Source of the DNA: DMER64 sp964554535
Lineage (GTDB): Bacteria; Bacteroidota; Bacteroidia; Bacteroidales; UBA932
Direction of reading: 5' to 3'
DNA: 64,000 nt
NCBI GenBank assembly: GCA_964554535.1
Contig: CAZKPB010000002.1
Span: forward strand, 155,539 to 219,538
Positions 25,524 through 35,200 of the stretch are shown piece after piece; position 1 is the stretch's first letter; every line of letters starts with the position of its first letter. A model generated the notes under the pieces. That model saw nothing but the letters and a program-made list of their open reading frames with translations. It made no database searches and was not told the origin of the DNA. The position numbers were made by a program, and so were the translations under genes.

Positions 25524-27416
25524 ATGAAAAAACTATTTTTAACGGTTGTCCTTATGTTCTTTGTCCTGCTCTCTGACGCGCAGGACAAGAACTTTCATAT
25601 TTTCCTGTGTATTGGTCAGTCCAATATGGAGGGGAATGCACGCATTGAACAGCAGGACAAAGAAAACGTGAGTGAACGTTTCCGTATGATGGCGGCTGTG
25701 GACGATGAAGCCATGGGTCGCAAGAAAGGGAAATGGTATACGGCGGTGCCGCCTTTGTGCCGGCCCAAAACCGGGCTGACTCCGGTAGATTATTTTGGAC
25801 GCACTATGGTGGAAGCCCTTCCGGAAGGTCATACGGTAGGTGTTATCAACGTATCTGTTGCCGGTTGTAAAATAGACGCCTTTATGAAAGAACGTGTGGC
25901 CGAATACGGTGCCACCTCACAAGATTGGATGAAGGCTATATTAAAGGAATATGGCAATGACCCGTACGCCTGGCTGGTGGATTTGGCCAAAAAAGCACAG
26001 AAAGACGGGGTGATATCCGGTATTCTGCTGCATCAGGGCGAATCCAACACCGGAGAAGAAGACTGGCCCGATAAGGTAAAGTCTATTTATGAAAATTTGC
26101 TTAAGGACCTGAATCTGAAAGCAGAAGACGTTCCATTGATTGCCGGAGAGGTAGTGAATTCTGACCGCGGTGGCAGTTGCGGTTCCATGAACCCCATTAT
26201 TGACCGTTTGCCCCAGGTGATTCCCACGGCGCACGTGGTGTCATCCAGCGGCTGTCTCCAGAATTTTGACAATATTCACTTCAACGCTGCCGGTTACCGC
26301 CTGTTCGGAAAACGTTATGCTGCCGTTATGTTGCCTTTGATGGGCTACAAGGTGCCTGCTTCCGTTAATTTGAGCGGTACGTTTGAATCACCGCTCATTT
26401 CCAAATCGCCTTTCGGGTGCTCGGTTACGTTTAACGTAAGAGCTCCCCGTGCCAAATCGGTGATGCTCTCTTCACAATTCCTGGAAAAACCTGTGGCCAT
26501 GACCATGAATAAAGAAGGTATCTGGAGCACCACTCAATCCATAAAGAATCCGGACATTTATCCGTACAATTATATCATTGATGGTGTAACCGTGGCGGAT
26601 CCGGCCAATATGGAAGTGTTCCCCAATGAAGGGTTCAAGGCCAGCCTGCTGACCGTCCCGGATGAAAAGGCGCTCTATACGGTCAGTGACGTACCTCACG
26701 GTCGTGTAACTTACTGCACCTACAAATCCGGTGTACTCGGCAGTTACCGGCCCGTGCTGGTTTATACCCCGGCCGGATATGAAACCAGCGGGAAATCTTA
26801 TCCCGTATTTTACCTGGTCAGCGGTACCACCGATACGGAAGAAACCTGGTTCAAGGTAGGCAAGGCCAATGTGATACTTGACAATCTGATTGCCCAGGGT
26901 CAGGCCGAGCCCATGATTGTGGTGATGCCTTACGGCAATATGGGCTGGACTCCCATGCCCACCACCATACAGGCTACCGATATGTACAAGGTGTTTGTCA
27001 GTGAAATGAACGAGTGCATTATGCCTTTCATTGAAAAGGAATACCGCACCCTGGCCGGACGCGAGAACAGGGCTATTGCCGGTTTCTCCAGAGGAGGCGG
27101 ACAATCTCTGTTTATGGCGTATTCCAATATGGATAAGTTTGCGTACGTATGTGCCTACAGTTCTTATCTGACGCCCGAAGCCATGGATAAATTCTTCCCC
27201 TGCTTTGCCACTTCCGCTGCCGATGTCAATGCCAAAATGAAACTTATGTGGTTTGGTGTGGGCACTGAAGACGGTTTATCAAAAGATGTGCTCAAACATC
27301 AGGAATATTTTGACGCCAAAGGCATTCAGTACAAAAAAATGTCCACCGGAGGTGCCCATACCTGGATGAATGCACGGACGTATCTTGCTACTACGCTCCC
27401 CTTATTATTTAAATAA
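25524..27416 (+). CDS. two-domain esterase: CE6/SASA-like plus CE1-like
   Basis: 630 residues with signal peptide. The N-terminal SGNH-type domain (about 20-275) has the nucleophile Ser33 in CIGQSNMEGNA, LLHQGESNTGEEDW and FDNIHFNAAGYRLF with the Asp/His pair: this is the carbohydrate esterase 6 (acetyl xylan esterase) pattern. It is followed by an Ig-like linker domain (about 285-370) and a CE1/esterase-D domain (about 385-630) with Ser522 in AGFSRGGGQS and the late His in GGAHTWMNA. A single secreted protein could therefore remove acetyl and feruloyl-type esters from the same xylan chain. Gap to GH9 is only 6 nt. Confidence 0.88.
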   Translation: MKKLFLTVVLMFFVLLSDAQDKNFHIFLCIGQSNMEGNARIEQQDKENVSERFRMMAAVDDEAMGRKKGKWYTAVPPLCRPKTGLTPVDYFGRTMVEALPEGHTVGVINVSVAGCKIDAFMKERVAEYGATSQDWMKAILKEYGNDPYAWLVDLAKKAQKDGVISGILLHQGESNTGEEDWPDKVKSIYENLLKDLNLKAEDVPLIAGEVVNSDRGGSCGSMNPIIDRLPQVIPTAHVVSSSGCLQNFDNIHFNAAGYRLFGKRYAAVMLPLMGYKVPASVNLSGTFESPLISKSPFGCSVTFNVRAPRAKSVMLSSQFLEKPVAMTMNKEGIWSTTQSIKNPDIYPYNYIIDGVTVADPANMEVFPNEGFKASLLTVPDEKALYTVSDVPHGRVTYCTYKSGVLGSYRPVLVYTPAGYETSGKSYPVFYLVSGTTDTEETWFKVGKANVILDNLIAQGQAEPMIVVMPYGNMGWTPMPTTIQATDMYKVFVSEMNECIMPFIEKEYRTLAGRENRAIAGFSRGGGQSLFMAYSNMDKFAYVCAYSSYLTPEAMDKFFPCFATSAADVNAKMKLMWFGVGTEDGLSKDVLKHQEYFDAKGIQYKKMSTGGAHTWMNARTYLATTLPLLFK

Positions 27417-27422
27417 TTGTAT

Positions 27423-30044
27423 ATGAAAAAGAAACTTATATTTGCTTCCTGTTTGCTACTATCCGCTTTCGGTTCCAATGCCTATGCGCAGAATCTGAAA
27501 GTCAATGAATTGGAATATCTGGAGGACAGAGGTGTTAACGTGCTGGTATACAGTAATAAGTATGCCGGAATGTTTTGTGATGAAAAATTAGCCGGAATAG
27601 AGTTGATCCAGCGTGGAGAACGTATCAGCACCGGTGGCGGGGTTCGTCTTATGAACACGCCGGAACAATGGGATATTTATCCCGAACTGACCAACAGGAC
27701 CGTTAACCGTGCCGACAATTCCATTGATTTGGATTTCAATTACAAGGATTTCAATTTTCCTTTCAAGATAAAAGTAACCGCTTCCGGAAAGGGCTTTTTG
27801 ATGGCCGTGTATCTGGAGCAGCCGGTTCCGGAAAAACTGGTAGATCGTGCCGGTCTCAATTTAGAGTTTTTCCCGGCCACATATTTTGGAAAAACTTTTA
27901 TGGTGGATGGAGCGTCCGGTATTCTTCCAAGGTATCCTGCCGATGATACTCATATGCTTCCCAGAAGCCAGAAGATTGAACAGTTCTACACCCTTTCCAC
28001 TTTTGATGACAGAGGCCGCAATGAATTCATTGTTCCTCATCCGTTTGCAAAGGGGAACAAAGTGGTGTTGGCTCCGGAAGACCCCAATGTACGCGTAGCC
28101 ATTTCTTCAGATACGGAAATCAATTTGTTTGACGGTAGAAACCTGGCCCAGAACGGTACCTTTGTAGTACGTTCTTTCCTTCCCGCCAATAAGACCGGCA
28201 AAGTACTGGAATGGTACGTGGAACCCTCATGCGATCCCAATTGGGTTCGTGACCCCAACATCGGTATTCAGCAAATAGGTTATACTCCCGCACAGAAAAA
28301 AGTGGCGGTAGTGGAACTCGACAAGAATGCCGCCACGGTAAGTACGGCCAAGGTTATCTGCATTGATGAAAACGGTCGTGAAAGTGTAGCCGCCAATGTG
28401 GCTGTGAAGCCCTGGGGCGTATACAACAACCGTTATACTTATTCCACCATTGATTTTACACAGGTCAATACTCCCGGTCTGTACCTGATAGAATACGCCG
28501 GCTTCCGTACCAATGTATTTCCCATTAACAAAGACGTTTATCGGGATACATGGAATGCTGCCATGGACGTGTTTATGCCCGTTCAGATGGACCATATGGA
28601 AGTCAACGAAGCTTATCGCACCTGGCACGGACGTTCCCATATGGACGATGCCCTGCAGGCTCCCACCAACTATTCACAGTTTGACGGGTATTCCATGAGA
28701 GATCAGACCAATACCAAGTACAAATCTTGGGAGCATATTCCCGGATTGACTGTAGGTGGCTGGTATGATGCCGGTGACTTTGATATCCAGAGCCGCACCG
28801 TGGTAAGTATGGTGGCCGACTTTATCACCGTTTGGGATCTTTTTGCTCCCCAACGCGACCAGACTCTCATTGACCAGAAAACCCAGTTTGTTGATATTCA
28901 CGTTCCCGACGGTATGCCGGATATGATACAGCAGATTGAACACGGTACCCTCAATATCAATGCCCAGGTTGAAAACATCGGCTTTGTGGCACAGGGTATT
29001 GTACAGCACAATATGTATCAGTACCAGCATCTGGGGGATGCCTCCACCATTACGGACGGGTATATTTATAATCCCAATATGAAACCCTATGAAAATGACG
29101 GCAAATATTCCGGTACCCGCGATGACCGTGTGGCCTTTACCGGTAACTTCAGTGCTTCGGGCACCATGGGGACTATCGCTTCTTTGGCTGCCGGCTACAG
29201 AGTCCTGAAAGCCTACTATCCTGAAGAAGCGGCCCGCTGTCTTAAAAATGCCTTGATGCTTTGGGATAAATATTTTGAAGCGGCCGATCCTGCCAAAGCC
29301 GCCAACAACCGGATGTGGATGTTTGGTGGAGACGGACGTATGACGGCTGCCATTGAATTGTGGAAAGCCACCGGCGAAGCCAAATACAAAGATTTCTTTG
29401 AACCTTTGGTACTCAAACAACTGGAACCCGTTGAAATGCCTGCTATGCCGGGTCCCGGCGGACAAGGTTTCCCCGGTGGACAGGGTTTCCCCGGCGGACA
29501 GGGTGGTGGACGTTCCATCAACCTCGGCACTGCTTTGAGCATCTATCCTTTTATGGACAAGAAATTCCAGGACAAGGTAAAAGCCCTGATTCCGGAATAC
29601 GTGGCTTCCATTGTAAAGGCCGGTGAACAGACTCCTTACGGAGTTCCCATTTCGGGACGCGGATGGGGCGGTAACGACCAGGTAATGCGTTGGGCTATTA
29701 ACAATTACCTTGTATGGAAGTATTTCCCCGATATGATTGATCCGGAGCTGGTGTTGCGCGGTTTGAACTATCTGTACGGATGCCATCCTGTTTCAAACGT
29801 TTCTTTTGTTACGGCTGTCGGCGTAAATACCAAGAAAGTGGCTTACGGAAACACCCGTGCCGACTATACCGTAATTCCCGGCGGCGTGGTTCCCGGGCTG
29901 CTTTTGCTGGCTCCCGATTATATGGAAACCAAGGATGATTATCCTTTCCTGTGGGGAGAAAACGAAGCCTGCACCAACTCCACTCCAAATTTTGTATTGT
30001 TGTCACACGCTAGTCAGGAAGTGGCCGCTGCGCTCAACAAATAG
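27423..30044 (+). CDS. GH9 glycoside hydrolase with Ig-like domain
   Basis: 873 residues from ATG 27423 (a TTG two codons up is less likely). Signal peptide ends AYAQ. The first 270 residues form beta-rich domains, then the cellulase-type Ig domain (about 285-375, IGIQQIGYTPAQKKVAVV) and the alpha6/alpha6 barrel (about 385-873): GGWYDAGDFDIQS carries the catalytic base Asp pair, YGCHPVSNVSFVTAVG the substrate His region, and WGENEACTNSTPNF the C-terminal acid Glu. A Gly-rich repeat (PGPGGQGFPGG..., about 680-700) interrupts the barrel. GH9 enzymes are endoglucanases or exo-enzymes on beta-glucans; in this locus it is the only candidate to cut a main chain, so its true substrate is uncertain. 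Confidence 0.88.
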   Translation: MKKKLIFASCLLLSAFGSNAYAQNLKVNELEYLEDRGVNVLVYSNKYAGMFCDEKLAGIELIQRGERISTGGGVRLMNTPEQWDIYPELTNRTVNRADNSIDLDFNYKDFNFPFKIKVTASGKGFLMAVYLEQPVPEKLVDRAGLNLEFFPATYFGKTFMVDGASGILPRYPADDTHMLPRSQKIEQFYTLSTFDDRGRNEFIVPHPFAKGNKVVLAPEDPNVRVAISSDTEINLFDGRNLAQNGTFVVRSFLPANKTGKVLEWYVEPSCDPNWVRDPNIGIQQIGYTPAQKKVAVVELDKNAATVSTAKVICIDENGRESVAANVAVKPWGVYNNRYTYSTIDFTQVNTPGLYLIEYAGFRTNVFPINKDVYRDTWNAAMDVFMPVQMDHMEVNEAYRTWHGRSHMDDALQAPTNYSQFDGYSMRDQTNTKYKSWEHIPGLTVGGWYDAGDFDIQSRTVVSMVADFITVWDLFAPQRDQTLIDQKTQFVDIHVPDGMPDMIQQIEHGTLNINAQVENIGFVAQGIVQHNMYQYQHLGDASTITDGYIYNPNMKPYENDGKYSGTRDDRVAFTGNFSASGTMGTIASLAAGYRVLKAYYPEEAARCLKNALMLWDKYFEAADPAKAANNRMWMFGGDGRMTAAIELWKATGEAKYKDFFEPLVLKQLEPVEMPAMPGPGGQGFPGGQGFPGGQGGGRSINLGTALSIYPFMDKKFQDKVKALIPEYVASIVKAGEQTPYGVPISGRGWGGNDQVMRWAINNYLVWKYFPDMIDPELVLRGLNYLYGCHPVSNVSFVTAVGVNTKKVAYGNTRADYTVIPGGVVPGLLLLAPDYMETKDDYPFLWGENEACTNSTPNFVLLSHASQEVAAALNK
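29448..29515 (+). repeat. short tandem repeat coding for GQGFPG units in GH9
   Basis: Successive copies of a GGACARGGTTTCCCCGGYGG unit encode GGQGFPGGQGFPGGQGGG. It is in frame, so it changes loop length and not the frame. Such repeats can expand or shrink by slippage. Confidence 0.7.
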
Positions 30045-30081
30045 AACTTGATTTCTAAACCTATCATAAATATATTTGTTA

Positions 30082-32175
30082 ATGAAACATAACATTTTAA
30101 AAAGGACTCTGCTTACTCTGGCTGTAATGGCTTTGGCCTTTACCGCCTATGGGCAGCGAAAAACATTCTGTAATCCTTTGGATCTGCTTGCAGGCAATGA
30201 AAGAGCCTGCCGCGGAGGAGAACCGGTAGTTATTATATACCAAGATGACTATTATCTGTTTGTAACCGGTCGGAGAGGTTATTGGATCTCACCCGACTTT
30301 CAGAAATGGCAATATGTAAACGCTCCCAACTTCCCGGGGGGCGTAGTATCCGTGGTGGAAAAAGACGGCATTCTGTATGCCTGCTCCATGAATAACAAGA
30401 ATGTCTACAAATCGGAAAAACCCAAGACAGGCGAATGGATTCCCGCCGGTACGTTTGACAGCGACCGTTATGGTGACGCCAACATGTTTGTAGACGATGA
30501 CGGCAGACTGTATATGTATTACGGCTGGTCACAATTGATGCCTTTCAAGGTGGTTGAACTGGACCCTACTACTTTTAAGGAAATATCCGAACCCAAGGCT
30601 CTTTTCTTCAGTGACTATAAAAATCACGGATTTGAACACAGAAGAACGGAAGACGTCATTTATTCCATATTCAATGGCAGAAGACCCTATTTTGAGGAAG
30701 AATTGCCCTGGATAGAAGGCCCCTATATGATCAAACACAATGGCAAGTACTATTTGCAATATGCCGCCATTGGTCTGGAATTGCTTTCTTATTCACACGG
30801 TATCTACGTATCTGACAGTCCTATGGGCCCCTTTACGTATTCTCCCCACAACCCTCTGACGTTCAAGACTACCGGTTTTGCAGTGGGTGCCGGTCACGGC
30901 AGCACCTTCCACGACAAGAACGGACAACTGTGGACCATCTGTATGATCCCCGGAAATTTTGGTGGAAACAGTTCTGAGCTGGCCATTTTTCCCACGGCCG
31001 TCGATGCGCAGGGTGTGATGCATTCCACCACGGCTTTCGGCGATTATCCTCAATACTGGCCCGGTACCCGTACCGACGCGGTGGACCACAATTTCACCGG
31101 CTGGCTGCTGCTTTCTCACAACAAGAAAGTGGAAGTGTCCTCTACTTTTGAAGATTACACTCCCAACAAAGCGGTGGATGAAAATTTCATGACCTGCTGG
31201 GCGGCCAAAACCGGAAAGGTCGGTGAATATATGACCGTTGATTTGGGTAAGGTGGCCGATATTTATGCCATCCAGTGCAACTGGGACCATATTGGCGCCA
31301 AAATACAGATGGGTCGCGGATTCGGAGCAGTTGCCGCACCGGCACACTATCAATGCTTCACGGTTTCAGTTTCCAACGACAAGGTACATTGGACCAAAGT
31401 CATTGACAAGAGCAATAACAAACTGGATTTGCGCCACGACTATACCGAATTCAACAAACCCGTCAAAGCTCGTTATATCAAGGTGACCAATGTGGCTACT
31501 TATGACGAAGCCAAATTTGCCATCAAGGATTTGCGCGTGTTTGGTAACCCTGATGCGGCACCCAGTGTGAAAGTCAAGAATTTCAAGGTGTCCCGCAATC
31601 TCAAGGACCGTCGTGAAGCTACTATCCTTTGGGAACCCGTTAAGGGAGCCGATGTATATGTACTGCGTTACGGGATTGAACCCAACAAGTTGTACAACAG
31701 TTATATGATATATGACAAGAACCTCATTACCATTGCCAGCCTGAATACCGCTTCCGAATATTTCTATGAACTGGAAGCCTATGACAACGGTTTGGACAGC
31801 TACAAGGAAATTACCGAAGTAGTCAACGGAACCGGTGCCGAACTGGAACTCACCGTGAGTCTGCCCGGGGCACGTCCCGCTATGGGCGGCCGCAACGCCA
31901 ATGTCCCCAGAGTGATGGTTCGTCAAGGCCAGAACGAATATGTATTCGATACCCTGGTACCTGGCACCTATACTCTCAGACACGCCTACGGACCTGTTCT
32001 CTGGAGAGGTGAACTCACGGAAAAGGAACTGATTGGAAACAGCAGCAAACCGACCGTTACGGCAACCCTTACAGAGCTGGGTGTGGGCACCAATGTAACC
32101 GGTGTGCTGGAAATGAAGGTAATCCCCGGTAAGAAACGGGGTAAAATTGTTGTGACTACAAATTACAATAAATAA
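30082..32175 (+). CDS. GH43 hydrolase with F5/8-type C domain
   Basis: 697 residues from ATG 30082. Signal peptide (MALAFTAYGQ), five-bladed GH43 propeller (about 25-330), discoidin/F5/8C domain (about 350-490, VEVSSTFEDYTPNKAVDENFMTCWAA...), fibronectin-like domain (about 495-590) and a C-terminal beta domain. The acid Glu212 in WIEGPYM and the modulating Asp in YGDANMFVDDDG are present, but the position normally held by the base Asp reads GGEPVV, with Glu. The middle of the gene shares 755 bases with no mismatch with the next gene, while both ends have diverged. Expected to act on arabinose or xylose side groups. Confidence 0.87.
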   Translation: MKHNILKRTLLTLAVMALAFTAYGQRKTFCNPLDLLAGNERACRGGEPVVIIYQDDYYLFVTGRRGYWISPDFQKWQYVNAPNFPGGVVSVVEKDGILYACSMNNKNVYKSEKPKTGEWIPAGTFDSDRYGDANMFVDDDGRLYMYYGWSQLMPFKVVELDPTTFKEISEPKALFFSDYKNHGFEHRRTEDVIYSIFNGRRPYFEEELPWIEGPYMIKHNGKYYLQYAAIGLELLSYSHGIYVSDSPMGPFTYSPHNPLTFKTTGFAVGAGHGSTFHDKNGQLWTICMIPGNFGGNSSELAIFPTAVDAQGVMHSTTAFGDYPQYWPGTRTDAVDHNFTGWLLLSHNKKVEVSSTFEDYTPNKAVDENFMTCWAAKTGKVGEYMTVDLGKVADIYAIQCNWDHIGAKIQMGRGFGAVAAPAHYQCFTVSVSNDKVHWTKVIDKSNNKLDLRHDYTEFNKPVKARYIKVTNVATYDEAKFAIKDLRVFGNPDAAPSVKVKNFKVSRNLKDRREATILWEPVKGADVYVLRYGIEPNKLYNSYMIYDKNLITIASLNTASEYFYELEAYDNGLDSYKEITEVVNGTGAELELTVSLPGARPAMGGRNANVPRVMVRQGQNEYVFDTLVPGTYTLRHAYGPVLWRGELTEKELIGNSSKPTVTATLTELGVGTNVTGVLEMKVIPGKKRGKIVVTTNYNK
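30535..31289 (+). repeat. 755-bp perfect direct repeat, copy 1
   Basis: Bases 30535-31289 match 32658-33412 without a mismatch on line-by-line reading (offset 2123). The first differing base on each side is at 30534/32657 (A/G) and 31290/33413 (T/C). It covers the second half of the GH43 propeller and the start of the F5/8C domain. Confidence 0.93.
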
Positions 32176-32204
32176 GAATCCATCTACACTATAATATACT
32201 GATA

Positions 32205-35200
32205 ATGAAAAGAAATATTATAAAAAGAACCCTTTTGACCCTGGCAGTGATGGTTTTTGCCCTTACCGCCTATGGGCAGCGGAAAACGTTCTGTAATCCT
32301 CTGGACCTGTTTGCGGGTAATGAAAGAGCCACCCGCGGCGGGGAACCGGTAGTGCTCACATATCAAGATGACTATTACCTGTTTGTTTCTCACCGTAAAG
32401 GTTACTGGTATTCACCCGATTTCCAGAACTGGACCTATGTGGACGCTCCCAATTATCCCGCCGGAGTTGTATCTGTGGTAGTGAAAGACGGTATTTTCTA
32501 CGGTTGTTCCATGAACAACAAAAACGTCTACAAATGTGAAAATCCCAAATCGGGGCAATGGACGCAGGTAGCCACACTGGACAGTGACCGTTACGGCGAT
32601 GCCAACCTTTTTGTGGACGATGACGGCAGGGTGTATATGTATTACGGCTGGTCACAGTTGATGCCTTTCAAGGTGGTTGAACTGGACCCTACTACTTTTA
32701 AGGAAATATCCGAACCCAAGGCTCTTTTCTTCAGTGACTATAAAAATCACGGATTTGAACACAGAAGAACGGAAGACGTCATTTATTCCATATTCAATGG
32801 CAGAAGACCCTATTTTGAGGAAGAATTGCCCTGGATAGAAGGCCCCTATATGATCAAACACAATGGCAAGTACTATTTGCAATATGCCGCCATTGGTCTG
32901 GAATTGCTTTCTTATTCACACGGTATCTACGTATCTGACAGTCCTATGGGCCCCTTTACGTATTCTCCCCACAACCCTCTGACGTTCAAGACTACCGGTT
33001 TTGCAGTGGGTGCCGGTCACGGCAGCACCTTCCACGACAAGAACGGACAACTGTGGACCATCTGTATGATCCCCGGAAATTTTGGTGGAAACAGTTCTGA
33101 GCTGGCCATTTTTCCCACGGCCGTCGATGCGCAGGGTGTGATGCATTCCACCACGGCTTTCGGCGATTATCCTCAATACTGGCCCGGTACCCGTACCGAC
33201 GCGGTGGACCACAATTTCACCGGCTGGCTGCTGCTTTCTCACAACAAGAAAGTGGAAGTGTCCTCTACTTTTGAAGATTACACTCCCAACAAAGCGGTGG
33301 ATGAAAATTTCATGACCTGCTGGGCGGCCAAAACCGGAAAGGTCGGTGAATATATGACCGTTGATTTGGGTAAGGTGGCCGATATTTATGCCATCCAGTG
33401 CAACTGGGACCACATTGGTGCCAAGGCACAGTTGGGTCGCGGAGCGGGTCCGGTAGCCAATCCTACACACTATCAATGCTTTACCATTGAAGTGTCTAAT
33501 GACAAGAGTCATTGGACCAAAGTGATTGACAAGAGCGACAACAAGTTTGACCTGCGCCATGATTATACGGAATTTGAAAAACCGGTACGCGGCCGCTATA
33601 TCAAGGTGACCAATGTGGCTACCTATGACGATGCCAAATTCGCCATCAAGGATTTGCGCGTGTTCGGTAATCCCGACGCTGTTCCCAGTGTGAAGGTGAA
33701 AGACGTGATGGTGGTACGTAACCAGGAAGACCGCCGCGAAGCCACTTTGCTGTGGGATTCCGTGGAAGGTGCCGATATGTATACGGTACGTTATGGTATT
33801 GAGCCTGACAAATTATACAACGGCAGCGTGGTATATGACAACAATTACATTACCATCACCAGCTTGAACACCGCTTCCGAATATTTCTTTGAAGTGGAGG
33901 CTTTTGATTCCGGTCTGGATTATTATGAAGAAATTTCCGAGGTGGTTAACGGAACAGGTGCCGAACTGGAATTGTCCTCTTCTGTACCCGGCGAACGCCG
34001 TTCCGGAGGATGGGGCGGAGCAGACATTCCCCGTGTAATGGTACGTCAGGGCCAGAACGAATATGTATTTGATTCACTGGTTCCCGGAAAGGTATATACC
34101 CTTAACCATTCCTACGGTCCCGTGCTTTGGAGAGGTGAATTGACAGAAAAAGAACTGATTGGTGACAGCACCAAGCCTACGGTAACGGCCCAACTCACCG
34201 AACTGGGTACCGGTACTAAGGTGACCGGTATGCTGGAAATGAAAGTAATCCCCGGAAAGGAATTCGGAAAGATGGTAATAACCACCAACTATAGAAGGGC
34301 ATCGGTTTCTGCGGCTTCTCCCATTGTAAATCCGGACAATACCGTGACCTTTAACCTAAACGCTCCCAACGCCAAAAACGTGGTAATCAGCGCCCAGTTT
34401 GCCGAGACGCAAAGTATGAACAAGGACAAGAACGGTATCTGGACCATTACATTAGGTCCTGTGGCTCCCGATATCTATCCTTACAGCTTTATTGTGGACG
34501 GTGTCACCATCATGGATCCTCAAAACCCCGAATGGTTCCCCAATGAAAAATTCAAAAATTCACTGGTGGATGTCCGAGGCAAAACCCCGCTCAACCATGA
34601 AGCCACCAACGTGCCTCACGGCAGCGTGGACTATACCTACTATTATTCCAAGACCCTGGGCCTGGTTGTTCCCGTGGTGGTGTATACGCCTCCCACATAC
34701 GACAAATCAAAGGCCAAATACCCTGTATTCTATTTGATCAGCGGTACTACGGATACGGAAGAAACCTTCTTCAAGGTAGGACGCGTGAACTTTATTCTGG
34801 ACAATCTGATTGCCCAGGGCAAGGCCAAAGACATGATTGTGGTGATGCCTTACGGTAACCCCACTTACTACCTGAAAGATGCCCAGCGGATGGATTATTT
34901 CACCAATGATTTTCTCAACGACCTTATGCCGTTTATAGAAAAGAACTACCGTACCTTGAACGACCGTGACAACAGAGCGATTGCCGGTTTCTCACGTGGC
35001 GGCGGCCAGGCCCTGCGTGTAGGTCTGAGCAATTTCAACAAGTTCTCCCATATTCTTTCCTACAGTTCTTACATAGGTTCTGAAGAGTTTGTCAAGAATT
35101 ATGAAGCGCTGTACAAAAATCCGGCTAAGACCAACAAGAAGATGAAACTCTACTGGCTGGGTGTGGACAAGGCGGACTTCCTCTATGGCGGAGCCACGGA

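Noticed and set aside
30071..30078. TATATTTG directly before the GH43 start at 30082
   Set aside because: It fits the -7 consensus, but only three bases separate it from the ATG and it lies within a tightly packed operon, so chance is more likely than an internal promoter.
30535..33412. Assembly duplication as the reason for the 755-bp identity
   Set aside because: The sequences on both sides differ in many positions and the genes differ in length and domains, so a simple assembly duplication is unlikely, though long reads would settle it.
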